From NCBI RefSeq assembly GCF_963676855.1, contig NZ_OY781460.1, positions 3,222,001-3,286,000 of the forward strand: DNA of 64,000 nt, written 5' to 3'. Positions 1 through 10,541 of the stretch are shown in pieces. The notes below the pieces were generated by a model. That model was not told the origin of the DNA, did no database searches, and saw only the letters and a program-made list of their open reading frames with translations. The position numbers and the translations under genes were made by a program. The DNA comes from an uncultured Anaeromusa sp. (GTDB taxonomy: Bacteria; Bacillota; Negativicutes; Anaeromusales; Anaeromusaceae). Positions within the stretch are counted from its first letter, which is position 1. The number at the start of each line of letters is the position of its first letter.

Positions 1-46
1 ACCGCTGGCAAAACAACGCCAACGACGTCAAGGTCCGAGCAACCAT
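1..46 (-). CDS. Start of an unknown gene, truncated by window edge
   Basis: An AAAGGAGG ribosome binding site on the minus strand is followed seven bases later by an ATG at 46 and an open frame (MVARTLTSLALFCQR) that leaves the window. Only 15 codons are visible, so no function can be given. It lies downstream of the lipoprotein gene on the same strand and could be its operon partner. The call rests on the strong Shine-Dalgarno and the absence of stops. Confidence 0.55.
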   Translation of the reverse strand, partial: MVARTLTSLALFCQR

Positions 47-130
47 CTCCACTCCTCCTTTTAGTAATAGGTTCGCCAGTGGAAAAAAAAATCCTGCCCG
101 GACATACATGCTTTTGAAATAAGGACGCCG

Positions 131-2449
131 TTATCCTCTAACAAATCCTCTAAGCAGCCTTAGTCCGCTTACCGCTTTACGCAGCCAAAATTGATGGTAC
201 ACGGTCAACGTATACGTTGCTTGCGGGTCATCCCAGACGAAAGCAAGTGAATTATCGGCATTAGGCAAATTCCAAGTCGAACCTATGACTTCACCGTTTT
301 TACGCACTTCCGCTCGAAAAGCCTGTTCACGAAGATACAAGGGAATTTTAACGCTGACAGCCTGCGGTCGCTCCGCCGAAACCGACAAATCGCGCCCCAG
401 TAGTTCTATTTCATAGCGACTGCTCAACCAGCCCTGTTCCAAACGCTTGCCGTACAAGGCGGTCGCTTCCAGCTTTTCTTCATCCAAGAACGCGCGCACC
501 AATTGGCTGGCCGTGCCAAAACGCAATACTCCTTGCTGCACATAGCGCTGCTTCAAGTAGGCCAAATGCGCGTCAAGAGCGGCAAATTGGCCACCGGACA
601 AACTGCGCCAATCTCCATCCCCTTGCATAAACATGGCATGGGTGAAACCAATAATGCCATGTACTCCAGGAACAACAGCGCCATTACGAACAAACGCCTT
701 CATGCCTGCATCGGCTTTGGCGTTCATCACCTCTGCCGTTTGCTGATCATAAAAAATAGGTTGCTGCGGTGTTGGCCGCAGTTCCACCACCCCGGCTTCA
801 CTGCCTTCACTGGCTGCACGACCAATATCCGTTTTCGCCGCCAAATACAATTCGCCTCCATAAGGCGCAGCGGTTTCGCGTCCGCTATTACCTGCGGCAT
901 CACTGGAGCCCCACAAACCTAAGCGACGAAACACTTCACTGCTCATAGCTTGTGACTCGTTGCTGGCGCCAAAATCAAACGAACCAGCCCTTGCCGTCAG
1001 CAACTGCCCTTGTAGCGAATCGGCGGCCAATTCATCCACAATCCGCTGGTATGCATACAAGCTCCCCAGCCGACTGCCACGGTTTCCATAGTCGCCAAAA
1101 CTCCCCAGCGAGTGCGCCCAGCCATGTCGAAGATGATTAGCCCAAAGGCCGTCGGCCGCCGCATAGTATGATAATACGTTGCCAGGTATGTACGGATCAT
1201 AGTCAGTATGCATATGCACGCCATATTCATGCCCTTTGGCGCTCTCCTGACGTACGGATCGCTCTATATTGGCTACGACTTCCTGCCATTGCTTCATCGT
1301 CGATTGACTTTGCGCCCACTGAGCCGCAGCCACCGCAGGCCAGGCGATATAATGAGTCCACAAAGCGCCATGACGCGCTGCAATGGCATTGAGCGTTTCC
1401 GCTTTCTGCACCATCTGCACTTGGTATTCTTCCGGGTTCAACCAACCATCCTGATTCCCCCACGATTTGGCATAGCCAGCACCGTCAATCGGCTCCAAAT
1501 CTTCAGTCATCACATAGTAGACGCTCCCCGGCCTGGCTGCCGCCACAGAAACCGCCGTCTGCGCCTTTTCTTCCCCATTAAGGGACAACTGTAGTTGCCA
1601 CGGCTTGCCAAAGTTAACACGTTCAGCTCGGCGTCCTTCTAAAACCCAATCCAGTTCAACCGCCTGTCCCGGAGTTAAGTGCACACGCCGCACCCGTTCT
1701 CCTTGTACTGTCACACCATACCCTTGTGGTTCCATTATAGCCGCGGTTATTTCCACCTCCGGCTGCGAGCCGTTATACTGCAAGCGAGTACGCCAGTGAA
1801 CGCCCTCCCCCTGAAGGACCGAGAGTGATTGGGGAGCGGAAACAGCCACTCCGGCAACAGGCTGCGCCGTCAGCGAGAAGCGGCTCACCAATACATGCTG
1901 CCCCTCGCCAGCTTCCAACACCCAACGATACCGCTTAGCTGCACTAAGCGGTTCTCCTGGAAAAAATTCATTCCAAAGCCGCTGCACTCCATAGCGAGCC
2001 TCTACCCACTCCGCTTCGTAGTTGCTTCGATAACGAGCATCCACCCAGCGTTGCTCGGTGCCAGCAGCCGGTAACTCTCCGGTATAAATCCAACCTACGC
2101 TGCGCTTCACTTGTCCCTCTGATCCCAATTCTTCCAAAAGCAACCGACCAGTCCCTTGAGTTGAACGCCAGAGGAAGCGGCTGTCCGCTACCAAATCTGG
2201 GGCAGCGCCAGCCTCTAGATAGTAGCGCACCCTTCCTGCACCGCCAGCGGCAATATCCACCCCAGCGGCTCCTGACAACGGTCCTCCCTGCACCAGGCGA
2301 ACCACGTTGCCGGCGCCATTTTCACTGATACTGCCAGTGATTTCACCACCTTGTTCCCGCAGTGGCGCCACTGCAGTAGGCCCCTTGAGACCACAGCCGG
2401 CCAAAACTCCCAATAAAACAATCCCTGCCAGCAAGCTCTTAATCTTCAT
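131..2449 (-). CDS. Exported lipoprotein with polysaccharide-deacetylase-like domain
   Basis: The 772-residue product opens with a lipoprotein signal (LAGC lipobox, Cys19), so it should be lipid-anchored outside the cytoplasmic membrane. Residues 30-300 look like beta-rich extracellular modules. From about residue 310 the sequence resembles NodB/polysaccharide deacetylase-like folds: YYVMTEDLEP, then VHMHTDYDPY (411-420), TARAGSFDFG (485-494) and a late GFTHAMF segment. The His/Asp-rich strand is compatible with metal binding, but I cannot confirm catalytic residues. The ATG at 2449 has GGAGG seven bases upstream. It starts 11 bases after sppA ends, so the two are likely co-transcribed. The substrate is unknown; an envelope or matrix polysaccharide is a guess. 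Confidence 0.6.
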   Translation of the reverse strand: MKIKSLLAGIVLLGVLAGCGLKGPTAVAPLREQGGEITGSISENGAGNVVRLVQGGPLSGAAGVDIAAGGAGRVRYYLEAGAAPDLVADSRFLWRSTQGTGRLLLEELGSEGQVKRSVGWIYTGELPAAGTEQRWVDARYRSNYEAEWVEARYGVQRLWNEFFPGEPLSAAKRYRWVLEAGEGQHVLVSRFSLTAQPVAGVAVSAPQSLSVLQGEGVHWRTRLQYNGSQPEVEITAAIMEPQGYGVTVQGERVRRVHLTPGQAVELDWVLEGRRAERVNFGKPWQLQLSLNGEEKAQTAVSVAAARPGSVYYVMTEDLEPIDGAGYAKSWGNQDGWLNPEEYQVQMVQKAETLNAIAARHGALWTHYIAWPAVAAAQWAQSQSTMKQWQEVVANIERSVRQESAKGHEYGVHMHTDYDPYIPGNVLSYYAAADGLWANHLRHGWAHSLGSFGDYGNRGSRLGSLYAYQRIVDELAADSLQGQLLTARAGSFDFGASNESQAMSSEVFRRLGLWGSSDAAGNSGRETAAPYGGELYLAAKTDIGRAASEGSEAGVVELRPTPQQPIFYDQQTAEVMNAKADAGMKAFVRNGAVVPGVHGIIGFTHAMFMQGDGDWRSLSGGQFAALDAHLAYLKQRYVQQGVLRFGTASQLVRAFLDEEKLEATALYGKRLEQGWLSSRYEIELLGRDLSVSAERPQAVSVKIPLYLREQAFRAEVRKNGEVIGSTWNLPNADNSLAFVWDDPQATYTLTVYHQFWLRKAVSGLRLLRGFVRG

Positions 2450-2460
2450 CTCACGCCTCC

Positions 2461-3378
2461 TCAGTAGGCAGCCGGCAACGCCATGGGCGCCAAAACCGGA
2501 GCGGCCTTAGGTGCCGTCCCCAACGCCTGCCAGACAGCTTGCTGCACCAAGCTGCTTACCGTCGTCCTGCCAAACAGGGCGTCCCAAGGAGAAGTCTGCC
2601 CCATTTCTCGAATGACGGGACGTTCCGCCAAACCTAATTTTTCGACGGTTCCATCAATGGCATCATATAGATTGCCCATTTCATCCACCAAACCGCTTGC
2701 CAACGCTTGGCGTCCGGTGTAAATACGTCCGTCCGCCAATGAGCGCACCTGTTCCGGCGGCAAACTTCTCCCCTCGGAGACTACGGCTACAAACTGCTCA
2801 TACATATCGTTTACCATGGCCTGTAGCAACGCTTTTTCCGTTGCCGTCATCGCCCGATCCGGCGAAAGGATATCCTTATGCGGCCCACTTTGAATGCGTT
2901 CATTCCGAATACCTATTTTCTGATACAGCTCTTCCCAATTTGCATAAGGCATATATACCCCGATACTACCGGTGATAGTTGACGGGTTTGCGTAAATCCG
3001 TTCCGTGCACGCCGCCAGCCAGTACCCGCCGGAAGCTGCAATATCTCCCATAGAGGATACCACTGGTTTACCGCCAGCCCTGACTTTTAATATTTCTTCC
3101 CCCAATTCTTGAGATGCCGTGGCGCTGCCGCCTGGACTGTTAATACGCAAGATAATCGCTTTAACCGCTTCATCGTCGCGCGCTTCGTGCAGTTGACGGA
3201 TGATACCGTCCACACCGCCATTTTCTCCCCACAGACCGCTTTGACCACGCCCTCCCAAAATAACTCCTTCCACATGAATTACCGCAATCTGCGGTTCTGC
3301 TTTTGCTGGCGACAATTTCCACCAGCCTGCAAGAATTACAATGACAAGCAGCGCCAGCCACCAACGTTTCTTCTGCAT
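2461..3378 (-). CDS. sppA: Signal peptide peptidase SppA
   Basis: SppA is a membrane serine protease that degrades cleaved signal peptides. The protein begins MQKKRWWLAL with a single N-terminal membrane anchor. It carries the S49 features: INSPGGSA, the nucleophile serine in MGDIAASGGYW and the general-base lysine in SGPHKDILS, as in the short Gram-positive SppA. The frame stays open 33 codons further upstream, but the ATG at 3378 directly precedes the membrane anchor and has GGGGAG upstream, so I start there (305 residues). It is followed 11 bases later by the deacetylase-like lipoprotein, fitting an envelope/secretion operon. Confidence 0.9.
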   Translation of the reverse strand: MQKKRWWLALLVIVILAGWWKLSPAKAEPQIAVIHVEGVILGGRGQSGLWGENGGVDGIIRQLHEARDDEAVKAIILRINSPGGSATASQELGEEILKVRAGGKPVVSSMGDIAASGGYWLAACTERIYANPSTITGSIGVYMPYANWEELYQKIGIRNERIQSGPHKDILSPDRAMTATEKALLQAMVNDMYEQFVAVVSEGRSLPPEQVRSLADGRIYTGRQALASGLVDEMGNLYDAIDGTVEKLGLAERPVIREMGQTSPWDALFGRTTVSSLVQQAVWQALGTAPKAAPVLAPMALPAAY

Positions 3379-3450
3379 ATATTTCTCCCCTTCACAACCA
3401 GCTCTGTTCTCAACATTTCGCGCCACAGAGCCATTTTCCTGCTGCAATGC

Positions 3451-3475
3451 CAAAAGCCGCCCCGAAGGGCGGCTC
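3451..3475 (-). terminator. Rho-independent terminator of pyrG
   Basis: An 8-bp GC-rich stem (AGCCGCCC / GGGCGGCT) with a CGAA loop lies just after the pyrG stop codon and, read on the minus strand, runs into TTTT. It separates pyrG from sppA. Confidence 0.85.
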
Positions 3476-3479
3476 AATC

Positions 3480-5111
<1,632 letters not shown>

Positions 5112-5136
5112 CTACTCGTTCTAAAAACTGTCCTCC

Positions 5137-5167
5137 ATTATAGCACGCGCGCTGGCACTCTGCCAGC
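5137..5167 (-). promoter_or_regulatory. pyrG promoter region with inverted repeat
   Basis: Minus strand TATAAT (complement of 5137-5142) sits about 40 bases before the pyrG start codon. Immediately upstream is the inverted repeat GCTGGCA-gag-TGCCAGC (5151-5167), covering the place where a -35 box would lie; no good TTGACA is seen. The repeat could be a repressor or activator site or part of a weak argS terminator, although no T-run follows it. Confidence 0.45.
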
Positions 5168-5183
5168 AAAAAACCGATTTCCC

Positions 5184-6848
5184 CTACATTTTTTCCGGCG
5201 CATCTACGCCGAGAATGCCCAAGGCCCGACGCAGCACCTGCTGCGCCGCCGTAACCAAACCCAGACGAGCTTGCTGCACATCCGGCTCTGCGCCAATAAT
5301 TCGGCACTGATTATAAAAACCATGGAACAAGCTTGCCACCTCATGCACATAGCGGGCAATGCGGTGTGGCGCCCGATCCTTCGCCGCTTGATTGATTTCC
5401 TCAGGAAAATCTCCCAGCTTCTTGATCAGTTCGATTTCCGCTTCCTCCTGCAATGCCTGCAGTGGCAATGCCCCCAGTTCGCCCATTACAATACCGTTTT
5501 CAGCAGCTTGACGAAAAATGCTGGCAATACGCGCGTGAGCGTACTGCACATAATATACGGGATTCTCATTGGACCTGGACCGCGCCAAATCAATGTCAAA
5601 ATCCAATTGGCTGTCAATGGAGCGCATAATAAAGAAATAACGCGCCGCATCCCGACCAACTTCCTCCATCAACTCATCCAAGCTCACGCTTTGACCGGTC
5701 CGTTTCGACATTTTTACCAGTTCACCGTCCCGATACAAGCTGACCATCTGCAAAATCAAAACTTCCAAGCGCTCCGCTTCATAGCCAAGAGCCGCCATGG
5801 AAGCCTTAACCCGACAGATATAACCGTGATGGTCGGCGCCCCAAATATTGATGATTTTATCGAAGCCGCGTTCCGCTTTGTTGCGATGGTAGGCGATATC
5901 CGCCGCTAAATACGTGGGCACGCCATTGTCACGAATAATGACCCGGTCCTTATCATCGCCATAGGCAGTGGATTTCAGCCATAAAGCCCCGTCTTTTTCG
6001 TAGGCCTGGCCTTTTTCCTTCAAGATGGTACAGGCCTCGTCAACAGCACCGCTTTGATGCAGGGTTCGTTCACTAAACCATACGTCAAAATGCACATTAA
6101 ACGCTGCCAAATGTTCTTTTAAGATCGCCAATTTTTCCGCCAGCGCCACTTCTTTAAAATGAGCAATGCGCTCCGCTTCACTCCAAGACAAATATTTATC
6201 GCCATCTTGATCAAGCAACCCCTGGGCCGTCGTGATGATGTCCTCACCGTGATAGCCATTTTCAGGAAAGACTGCCTCTTGCCCCAGCAACTCCAGATAG
6301 CGAGCGTTGACAGACGCCGCCAAATTATCAATCTGGTTTCCCGCATCATTGATGTAGTATTCCGCCTGCACATCGTAGCCGGCGGTACGCAACACATTGA
6401 CCAGGGCACTGCCAAACGCAGCTCCCCGTCCATGTCCTACATGCAATAGGCCTGTCGGGTTGGCGCTGACAAATTCCACTTGGATCTTCTTGCCACTTCC
6501 AGTTTGCGTACAACCATAGGCATCTCCTGCGGCTAAAATAGCAGCTAACAGATCATGCACCCATTCCGGCCGCAGATAAAAATTAATAAAACCGGGACCG
6601 GCAATCTCACAGCGTTCCAGCCAGGGACGCTGCAAATACTTTACCAGTGCCTCGGCAACTTTACGCGGATTCGTACGCGCCGCCCGCGCTGTCTGCATGG
6701 CAAAATTCGTAGCATAATCTCCAAATTCCTTTTGCGGCGGCACCTCTAGCAATACCTCCGGCAATGTGTCCGCCTGAAAGTCACCAGCGGCGATAGCCGC
6801 TGCAGCCGCTTCCCGAAGGGCGTTCTCTAGGCTTGTCTTAATGTCCAC
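5184..6848 (-). CDS. argS: Arginyl-tRNA synthetase
   Basis: ArgRS charges tRNA-Arg with arginine. The 554-residue class I synthetase shows the N-terminal additional domain, the HIGH-type motif in SANPTGLLHVGHGRGA, the KMSKR signature (VKMSKRTGQS) and the C-terminal DALR anticodon-binding domain (QYAHARIASI onward). It starts with GTG at 6848, with GGGAGGAG upstream. It overlaps the 3' end of the DUF1934 gene by 11 bases, which indicates translational coupling; this DUF1934-argS pairing is common in Firmicutes. Confidence 0.96.
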   Translation of the reverse strand: MDIKTSLENALREAAAAAIAAGDFQADTLPEVLLEVPPQKEFGDYATNFAMQTARAARTNPRKVAEALVKYLQRPWLERCEIAGPGFINFYLRPEWVHDLLAAILAAGDAYGCTQTGSGKKIQVEFVSANPTGLLHVGHGRGAAFGSALVNVLRTAGYDVQAEYYINDAGNQIDNLAASVNARYLELLGQEAVFPENGYHGEDIITTAQGLLDQDGDKYLSWSEAERIAHFKEVALAEKLAILKEHLAAFNVHFDVWFSERTLHQSGAVDEACTILKEKGQAYEKDGALWLKSTAYGDDKDRVIIRDNGVPTYLAADIAYHRNKAERGFDKIINIWGADHHGYICRVKASMAALGYEAERLEVLILQMVSLYRDGELVKMSKRTGQSVSLDELMEEVGRDAARYFFIMRSIDSQLDFDIDLARSRSNENPVYYVQYAHARIASIFRQAAENGIVMGELGALPLQALQEEAEIELIKKLGDFPEEINQAAKDRAPHRIARYVHEVASLFHGFYNQCRIIGAEPDVQQARLGLVTAAQQVLRRALGILGVDAPEKM

Positions 6849-7272
6849 AAATTTGCTCCTCCCGTATCACGACAGACAATTGATTAGTACTTTGCCATTG
6901 TCCGTCAACTTCCAAATCATAGATAATGTCCACCGCGCCGCTTGCCGGGCCAAATGACCAAGAATATTCCTTTGTCATAATGCCCAAGGACAAGTTTCCG
7001 TACGGCGTGGCGTAGCCGCTTTCCGTACGCTTGCCGCGTCGAAACTCCTGCTCCTGCTCTATATCACCACGGCGTACCAAAACCGTTCGGTCTTCATATA
7101 TCTTCAGCAAGGTTGTCGTTTGTCCTAAGCCGTCTTCTTCCCGTTCTCGGTAGGAAATATAGTCGACCCCGTTCCGTCGATAATACGTGCCCGCAACCGT
7201 CATTTTCTGACATTGCTCTTGGTCATATACATCCTTTTGACGTCCTGTGACAGTAACAAAAACTCGTTTCAT
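6838..7272 (-). CDS. DUF1934 family small beta-barrel protein
   Basis: A 144-residue protein beginning MKRVFVTVTGRQKD and containing the recurring pattern of the DUF1934 (YwiB-like, lipocalin/beta-barrel) family: an early YISYRE segment, a central TVLVRRGD strand, then YATPYGNLSLG and a terminal strand IIYDLEVDGQ. The function is unknown; the family is typically encoded directly before argS, as here, with an 11-base overlap. The ATG at 7272 has GGAGACT upstream. Confidence 0.8.
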   Translation of the reverse strand: MKRVFVTVTGRQKDVYDQEQCQKMTVAGTYYRRNGVDYISYREREEDGLGQTTTLLKIYEDRTVLVRRGDIEQEQEFRRGKRTESGYATPYGNLSLGIMTKEYSWSFGPASGAVDIIYDLEVDGQWQSTNQLSVVIREEQICGH

Positions 7273-7464
7273 AGTGAGTCTCCTTCAAAAGTAGGACCCT
7301 ACGCATCACACCATAATAATCTATTATACTCGAAGTGCTCCTTTTTTGCCAAGACTGCAAACAAGAAAAATAACCGCATGAAACGGCAATATACAGCACA
7401 GAAGGCGAAGAGATTAAATACTGACGCGCTTCCTCTGCGTGAGACCCCCATCCTCTGTCCATAA

Positions 7465-7485
7465 GAAAAACCGGCTTACGCCGGT
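7465..7485 (-). terminator. Terminator after the two chemoreceptor genes
   Basis: ACCGGC-TTAC-GCCGGT (7470-7485) followed on the minus strand by TTTTT lies 15 bases beyond the stop of the 7501-8352 gene. Confidence 0.85.
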
Positions 7486-7500
7486 CTTTTAAGTCCACTT

Positions 7501-8352
7501 TTAAAATACGTCTTTCAGTTTTTGGCTGGTATCTTGCATAGCTTCTACCATATGTACGATTTCTTCCATCGCTTTCGCTTGTTCGCCGGAGATCTCAGCA
7601 GATTGATGCACACCACCAATAACATCCTCATTAGCCTTGCGTATTTCCGCTAAAATCTTGTTGATTGTTTCTGTCGCCTCTGCACTGTTTTGAGCAAGTT
7701 TCTGCATTTCCTGGGCCACCACAGCAAAACCTCGGCCCACTTCGCCGGCTCGAGCTGCTTCAATGGAGGCGTTAAGAGACAATAGTTTCGTCTCGCTGGC
7801 AATAGCCCGACTCATATCCAAAATATGGGCCGTTTCCTTCACCCGCTCCACTGCGTTTTCGGCTAAACGAGACACTTTTTCCGTCGTCGCCGCCAATTCC
7901 TGGGAAGAAGCGGAAATCTCCTCTACTGCTGCTGCCGCTTGCTGCGCTTGCGCCGACACCTGTCCTGACATACTTTCAACCAACTGAATCTGTTGCTGTT
8001 GCCGCAGTCTCGTTCCAAAAAGTGCAGCCACCACCTTGGCAATAGGGCGCGCTATCGTAAGCTCGCCAGCCACCCCAAAACTTCCTACCCGCGCTCCGTC
8101 AAAAACGATAGGATAATTTTGGCCTTCTTTCATCTGTCCCTGCGCGGCCTGCTCGGCAGTCACAAAAAACTCATCAATTTCACCAAGCATCATTCTCCTA
8201 GCTCCGTCATGGACCATGCCGTAGCGCGTCTTGGCCGAATCGCCGATAATAACGCCGCCGTCACCGCAAACGATTGTATGACATCCGGTGGCGCTATAAA
8301 CAAAATCCGTCAATTCTTGCGCCATTTCTCGTGAAATTTCTACTTTAGCCAT
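7501..8352 (-). CDS. Soluble chemoreceptor with sugar-diacid-recognition domain
   Basis: The 283-residue protein has no signal peptide or membrane segment. Residues 1-115 resemble the CdaR-type diacid recognition domain: [13 protein letters not shown], an [12 protein letters not shown] segment equivalent to the family's RIG..H..A, then VGSFGVAG. A coiled-coil linker leads to a shortened methyl-accepting signalling domain with the conserved hairpin [20 protein letters not shown]. It should therefore be a cytoplasmic receptor feeding a CheA-type kinase; no che genes are in this window. It is 22 bases downstream of a close paralogue (8375-9238), apparently by tandem duplication. The ligand is unknown; a small organic acid is an inference from the domain. 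Confidence 0.85.
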   Translation of the reverse strand: MAKVEISREMAQELTDFVYSATGCHTIVCGDGGVIIGDSAKTRYGMVHDGARRMMLGEIDEFFVTAEQAAQGQMKEGQNYPIVFDGARVGSFGVAGELTIARPIAKVVAALFGTRLRQQQQIQLVESMSGQVSAQAQQAAAAVEEISASSQELAATTEKVSRLAENAVERVKETAHILDMSRAIASETKLLSLNASIEAARAGEVGRGFAVVAQEMQKLAQNSAEATETINKILAEIRKANEDVIGGVHQSAEISGEQAKAMEEIVHMVEAMQDTSQKLKDVF

Positions 8353-8374
8353 AGTTCCTCCCCCTGAATCTCAA

Positions 8375-9238
8375 TTACTTATCGTATAAAGACGCCAATT
8401 CTACAGTAGAACTCTGCATAGCTTCCACCATGTTGCTGATATCCTGCATAGCCTTGGCCTGCTCGCCGGAAATACCAGCGGATTGATCGACCCCTGCAAT
8501 TACTCGGTTCAACGCGCTTTGAATATCGCCCAAAATCCCGTTAATCTGCTCTGTTGCCTCAGCGCTGTTTTGCGCCAATTTCTGCATTTCCTGCGCCACC
8601 ACAGCAAAACCGCGTCCCACTTCGCCGGCCCGGGCCGCTTCGATGGATGCATTCAGCGAAAGCAATTTCGTTTCCGTCGCAATCGCTCGACTCATATCCA
8701 GAATTTTTGCCGTATTTTTTACTTTATCCATGGATTCGCGCGACAACTGTACAACGTTTTCTGTTGTTGAGGCCAATTCTTGCGAAGAAGCAGATATTTC
8801 CTCAATAGCAGCCACCGCCTGGTGAATATCGCCGGAAACGCGTTTGGCCATGCGCTCCGCTTCACTGCGTCGAAACCCTTCACGTACCCGGTAGCCAACA
8901 ACGGTCGCCGCTACCAACGTCAGCGGTTTCACCACATCGATCGGCCCTGTAATGCCAAAAGTACCAACACGAGCTCCTTCTATATCAATCAGGCAACTAT
9001 ACCCTTCCTTTACATTTGAATTAGCAGCGGCTTCCTGAGCTGTCACCGCATATTCATGAGCCAATCCTTGCACGATCTTTTGCGCACCTGCATGCACTTT
9101 GCCGACACGAGCGCCGCCAAAAGTATCCGCGATAATCGCACCTGTTTCATTGCAGATAATCATGTCATAACCAGTTTTCCCCTTTACAAAAGAAACCAAT
9201 TCCTGGGCCAACGACGCTTCAATGTGAAAATTGCTCAT
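8375..9238 (-). CDS. Soluble chemoreceptor with sugar-diacid-recognition domain (paralogue)
   Basis: This 287-residue paralogue has the same architecture: a diacid-recognition-like domain at residues 1-115 ([38 protein letters not shown]), then a membrane-free signalling domain. The hairpin region is nearly identical to the downstream gene, while the sensor halves differ, suggesting duplication followed by change of ligand specificity. The ATG at 9238 follows GAGGAGAG. The first gene of a two-gene operon ending at the 7465 terminator. Confidence 0.85.
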   Translation of the reverse strand: MSNFHIEASLAQELVSFVKGKTGYDMIICNETGAIIADTFGGARVGKVHAGAQKIVQGLAHEYAVTAQEAAANSNVKEGYSCLIDIEGARVGTFGITGPIDVVKPLTLVAATVVGYRVREGFRRSEAERMAKRVSGDIHQAVAAIEEISASSQELASTTENVVQLSRESMDKVKNTAKILDMSRAIATETKLLSLNASIEAARAGEVGRGFAVVAQEMQKLAQNSAEATEQINGILGDIQSALNRVIAGVDQSAGISGEQAKAMQDISNMVEAMQSSTVELASLYDK

Positions 9239-9360
9239 GCCTATTCTCTCCTCATTCTTTCTTTCCCGTACAACTTATATTCTCTATATTTATAAAATTA
9301 CATATATATTTTTTGTTACACTTCCACATTGTTCATCTCTTTTCCTGCTTCATGAATCAC

Positions 9361-9407
9361 CATAAAAAAGAAAAGCGTTTGGCTGCAATTCCTGCTGCCA
9401 AACGCTT
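9361..9407 (-). terminator. Terminator of the DUF2156 gene
   Basis: A perfect 11-bp stem (AAGCGTTTGGC / GCCAAACGCTT, 9373-9383 with 9397-9407) followed on the minus strand by a long T-rich tract (complement of 9362-9372). It begins eight bases after the stop codon. Confidence 0.9.
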
Positions 9408-9414
9408 CTGTTCA

Positions 9415-10308
9415 CTATTTAGGCACAGCCACATATTTTTCCAATAAAATGACCGGATGGTAGGATTCCTTCGCTTTTCTAAGGCCTTCCTCACCCATAT
9501 CTTCCTCACGATTGATGAAAGTCATGCCCTCCCAAGCCTGCCTGGAAAATTCCCAATTTATGGCCGCATACAGGCCACGAATTTCGCCATTCGCTTTTTC
9601 CACATGGATGACCGCGGTGTCTTCATTAATTTTCTCGCCAAAGGAATACGCCTCCACTTGGCCGTTAAGCAAAATAACCCCGCCTACAAATTCAAGGCTT
9701 TCCAGGTTGCGCAACCCATCCCGAATGGCCTGGCGTTCGCAGTCGATGGAGTCACCCTTTTCGCAGCCCTTTTGCGCACACCAACGGTCGGTAAACTCTT
9801 CACAGGCATCCACCAATTCCGGTGTTAACGGAACATACTCATAGCCAGGATTGTTTTTCAAAAACTGGTTTAAATGATTTTTTTTGCCGTGATAGCGTCG
9901 TCCAGCCAACGTCGCTAACGCCGTTTGCTCATAAACATAGTCAAAATTATCCCGATCAGCCGTTAACTTAAAAAAGCCGGGCTTCGCCGCTTCCACAACC
10001 GGCAGCAGCGATGCTTCGATTCCTCTGATAATAAGCGGCTGCCCTGTTTCTTCACAAAAGGCCACCAACGCTTCCAAAGCGGTCGGCATTACCTCGTCGC
10101 GACAAATAGGCGGCAGTACAAAGGATTCCCCTTCCCACTCAGCGCGCAAGAACAAAGCTCCGCCTGCTTCCGCCCAACGGATGCGGCAAACATTGCGCCA
10201 CATAAACAGATTGGTGAAGTTGAAATGCGCATTGTCATAACGACGCTGCCGAAAATACGATTGAAACGTTTCTTTATCGCCCAATTGGATCTCGCTAAAT
10301 TGTAACAT
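9415..10308 (-). CDS. DUF2156 (lysylphosphatidylglycerol synthase C-terminal-like) protein
   Basis: A 297-residue soluble protein with features of the DUF2156 family, whose members share a double GNAT-like fold with the aminoacyl-transferase half of MprF: FNFTNLFMWR near the N terminus, KKNHLNQFLKN in the centre and a late AYSFGEKI / INREEDMGEEGLRKAK segment. There is no membrane domain, so it may transfer an acyl or aminoacyl group to a soluble or peripheral acceptor; the substrate is unknown. The ATG at 10308 has GGAGAG upstream. It is a single-gene unit with its own terminator. Confidence 0.75.
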   Translation of the reverse strand: MLQFSEIQLGDKETFQSYFRQRRYDNAHFNFTNLFMWRNVCRIRWAEAGGALFLRAEWEGESFVLPPICRDEVMPTALEALVAFCEETGQPLIIRGIEASLLPVVEAAKPGFFKLTADRDNFDYVYEQTALATLAGRRYHGKKNHLNQFLKNNPGYEYVPLTPELVDACEEFTDRWCAQKGCEKGDSIDCERQAIRDGLRNLESLEFVGGVILLNGQVEAYSFGEKINEDTAVIHVEKANGEIRGLYAAINWEFSRQAWEGMTFINREEDMGEEGLRKAKESYHPVILLEKYVAVPK

Positions 10309-10450
10309 TAGGATCTCTCCTTATATATCGAAACCACTTGATTCCAAAATCTATTCACAGTATACACTACGCTCGGAGTTACTGACAATAACGACGCTTA
10401 TAGACGCAACTTCCTTACAATTCTGATAACAAAGCTGCCTCTCTTTTACA

Positions 10451-10511
10451 CAAAAAGAGAGAGGCTGGAAGCAGGAACGCAAAACGTTTCTTCCAACCTC
10501 TGATCTCTTTG
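10451..10511 (-). terminator. Extended hairpin, likely terminator of the symporter gene
   Basis: Long imperfect inverted repeat: CAAAAAGAGAG..GAGGCTGGAAG pairs with CTTCCAACCTC..CTCTTTG. On the minus strand it ends in CTCTTTTTGTG. It lies about 30 bases after the stop codon at 10542. Confidence 0.65.
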
Positions 10512-10541
10512 TCTCTCTGTGTAACACTCCACAGCTTGTTC

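Noticed and set aside
131..2400. Several long open frames opposite the lipoprotein gene on the plus strand
   Set aside because: They lack ribosome binding sites and family similarity and are shadows of a clearly coding minus strand.
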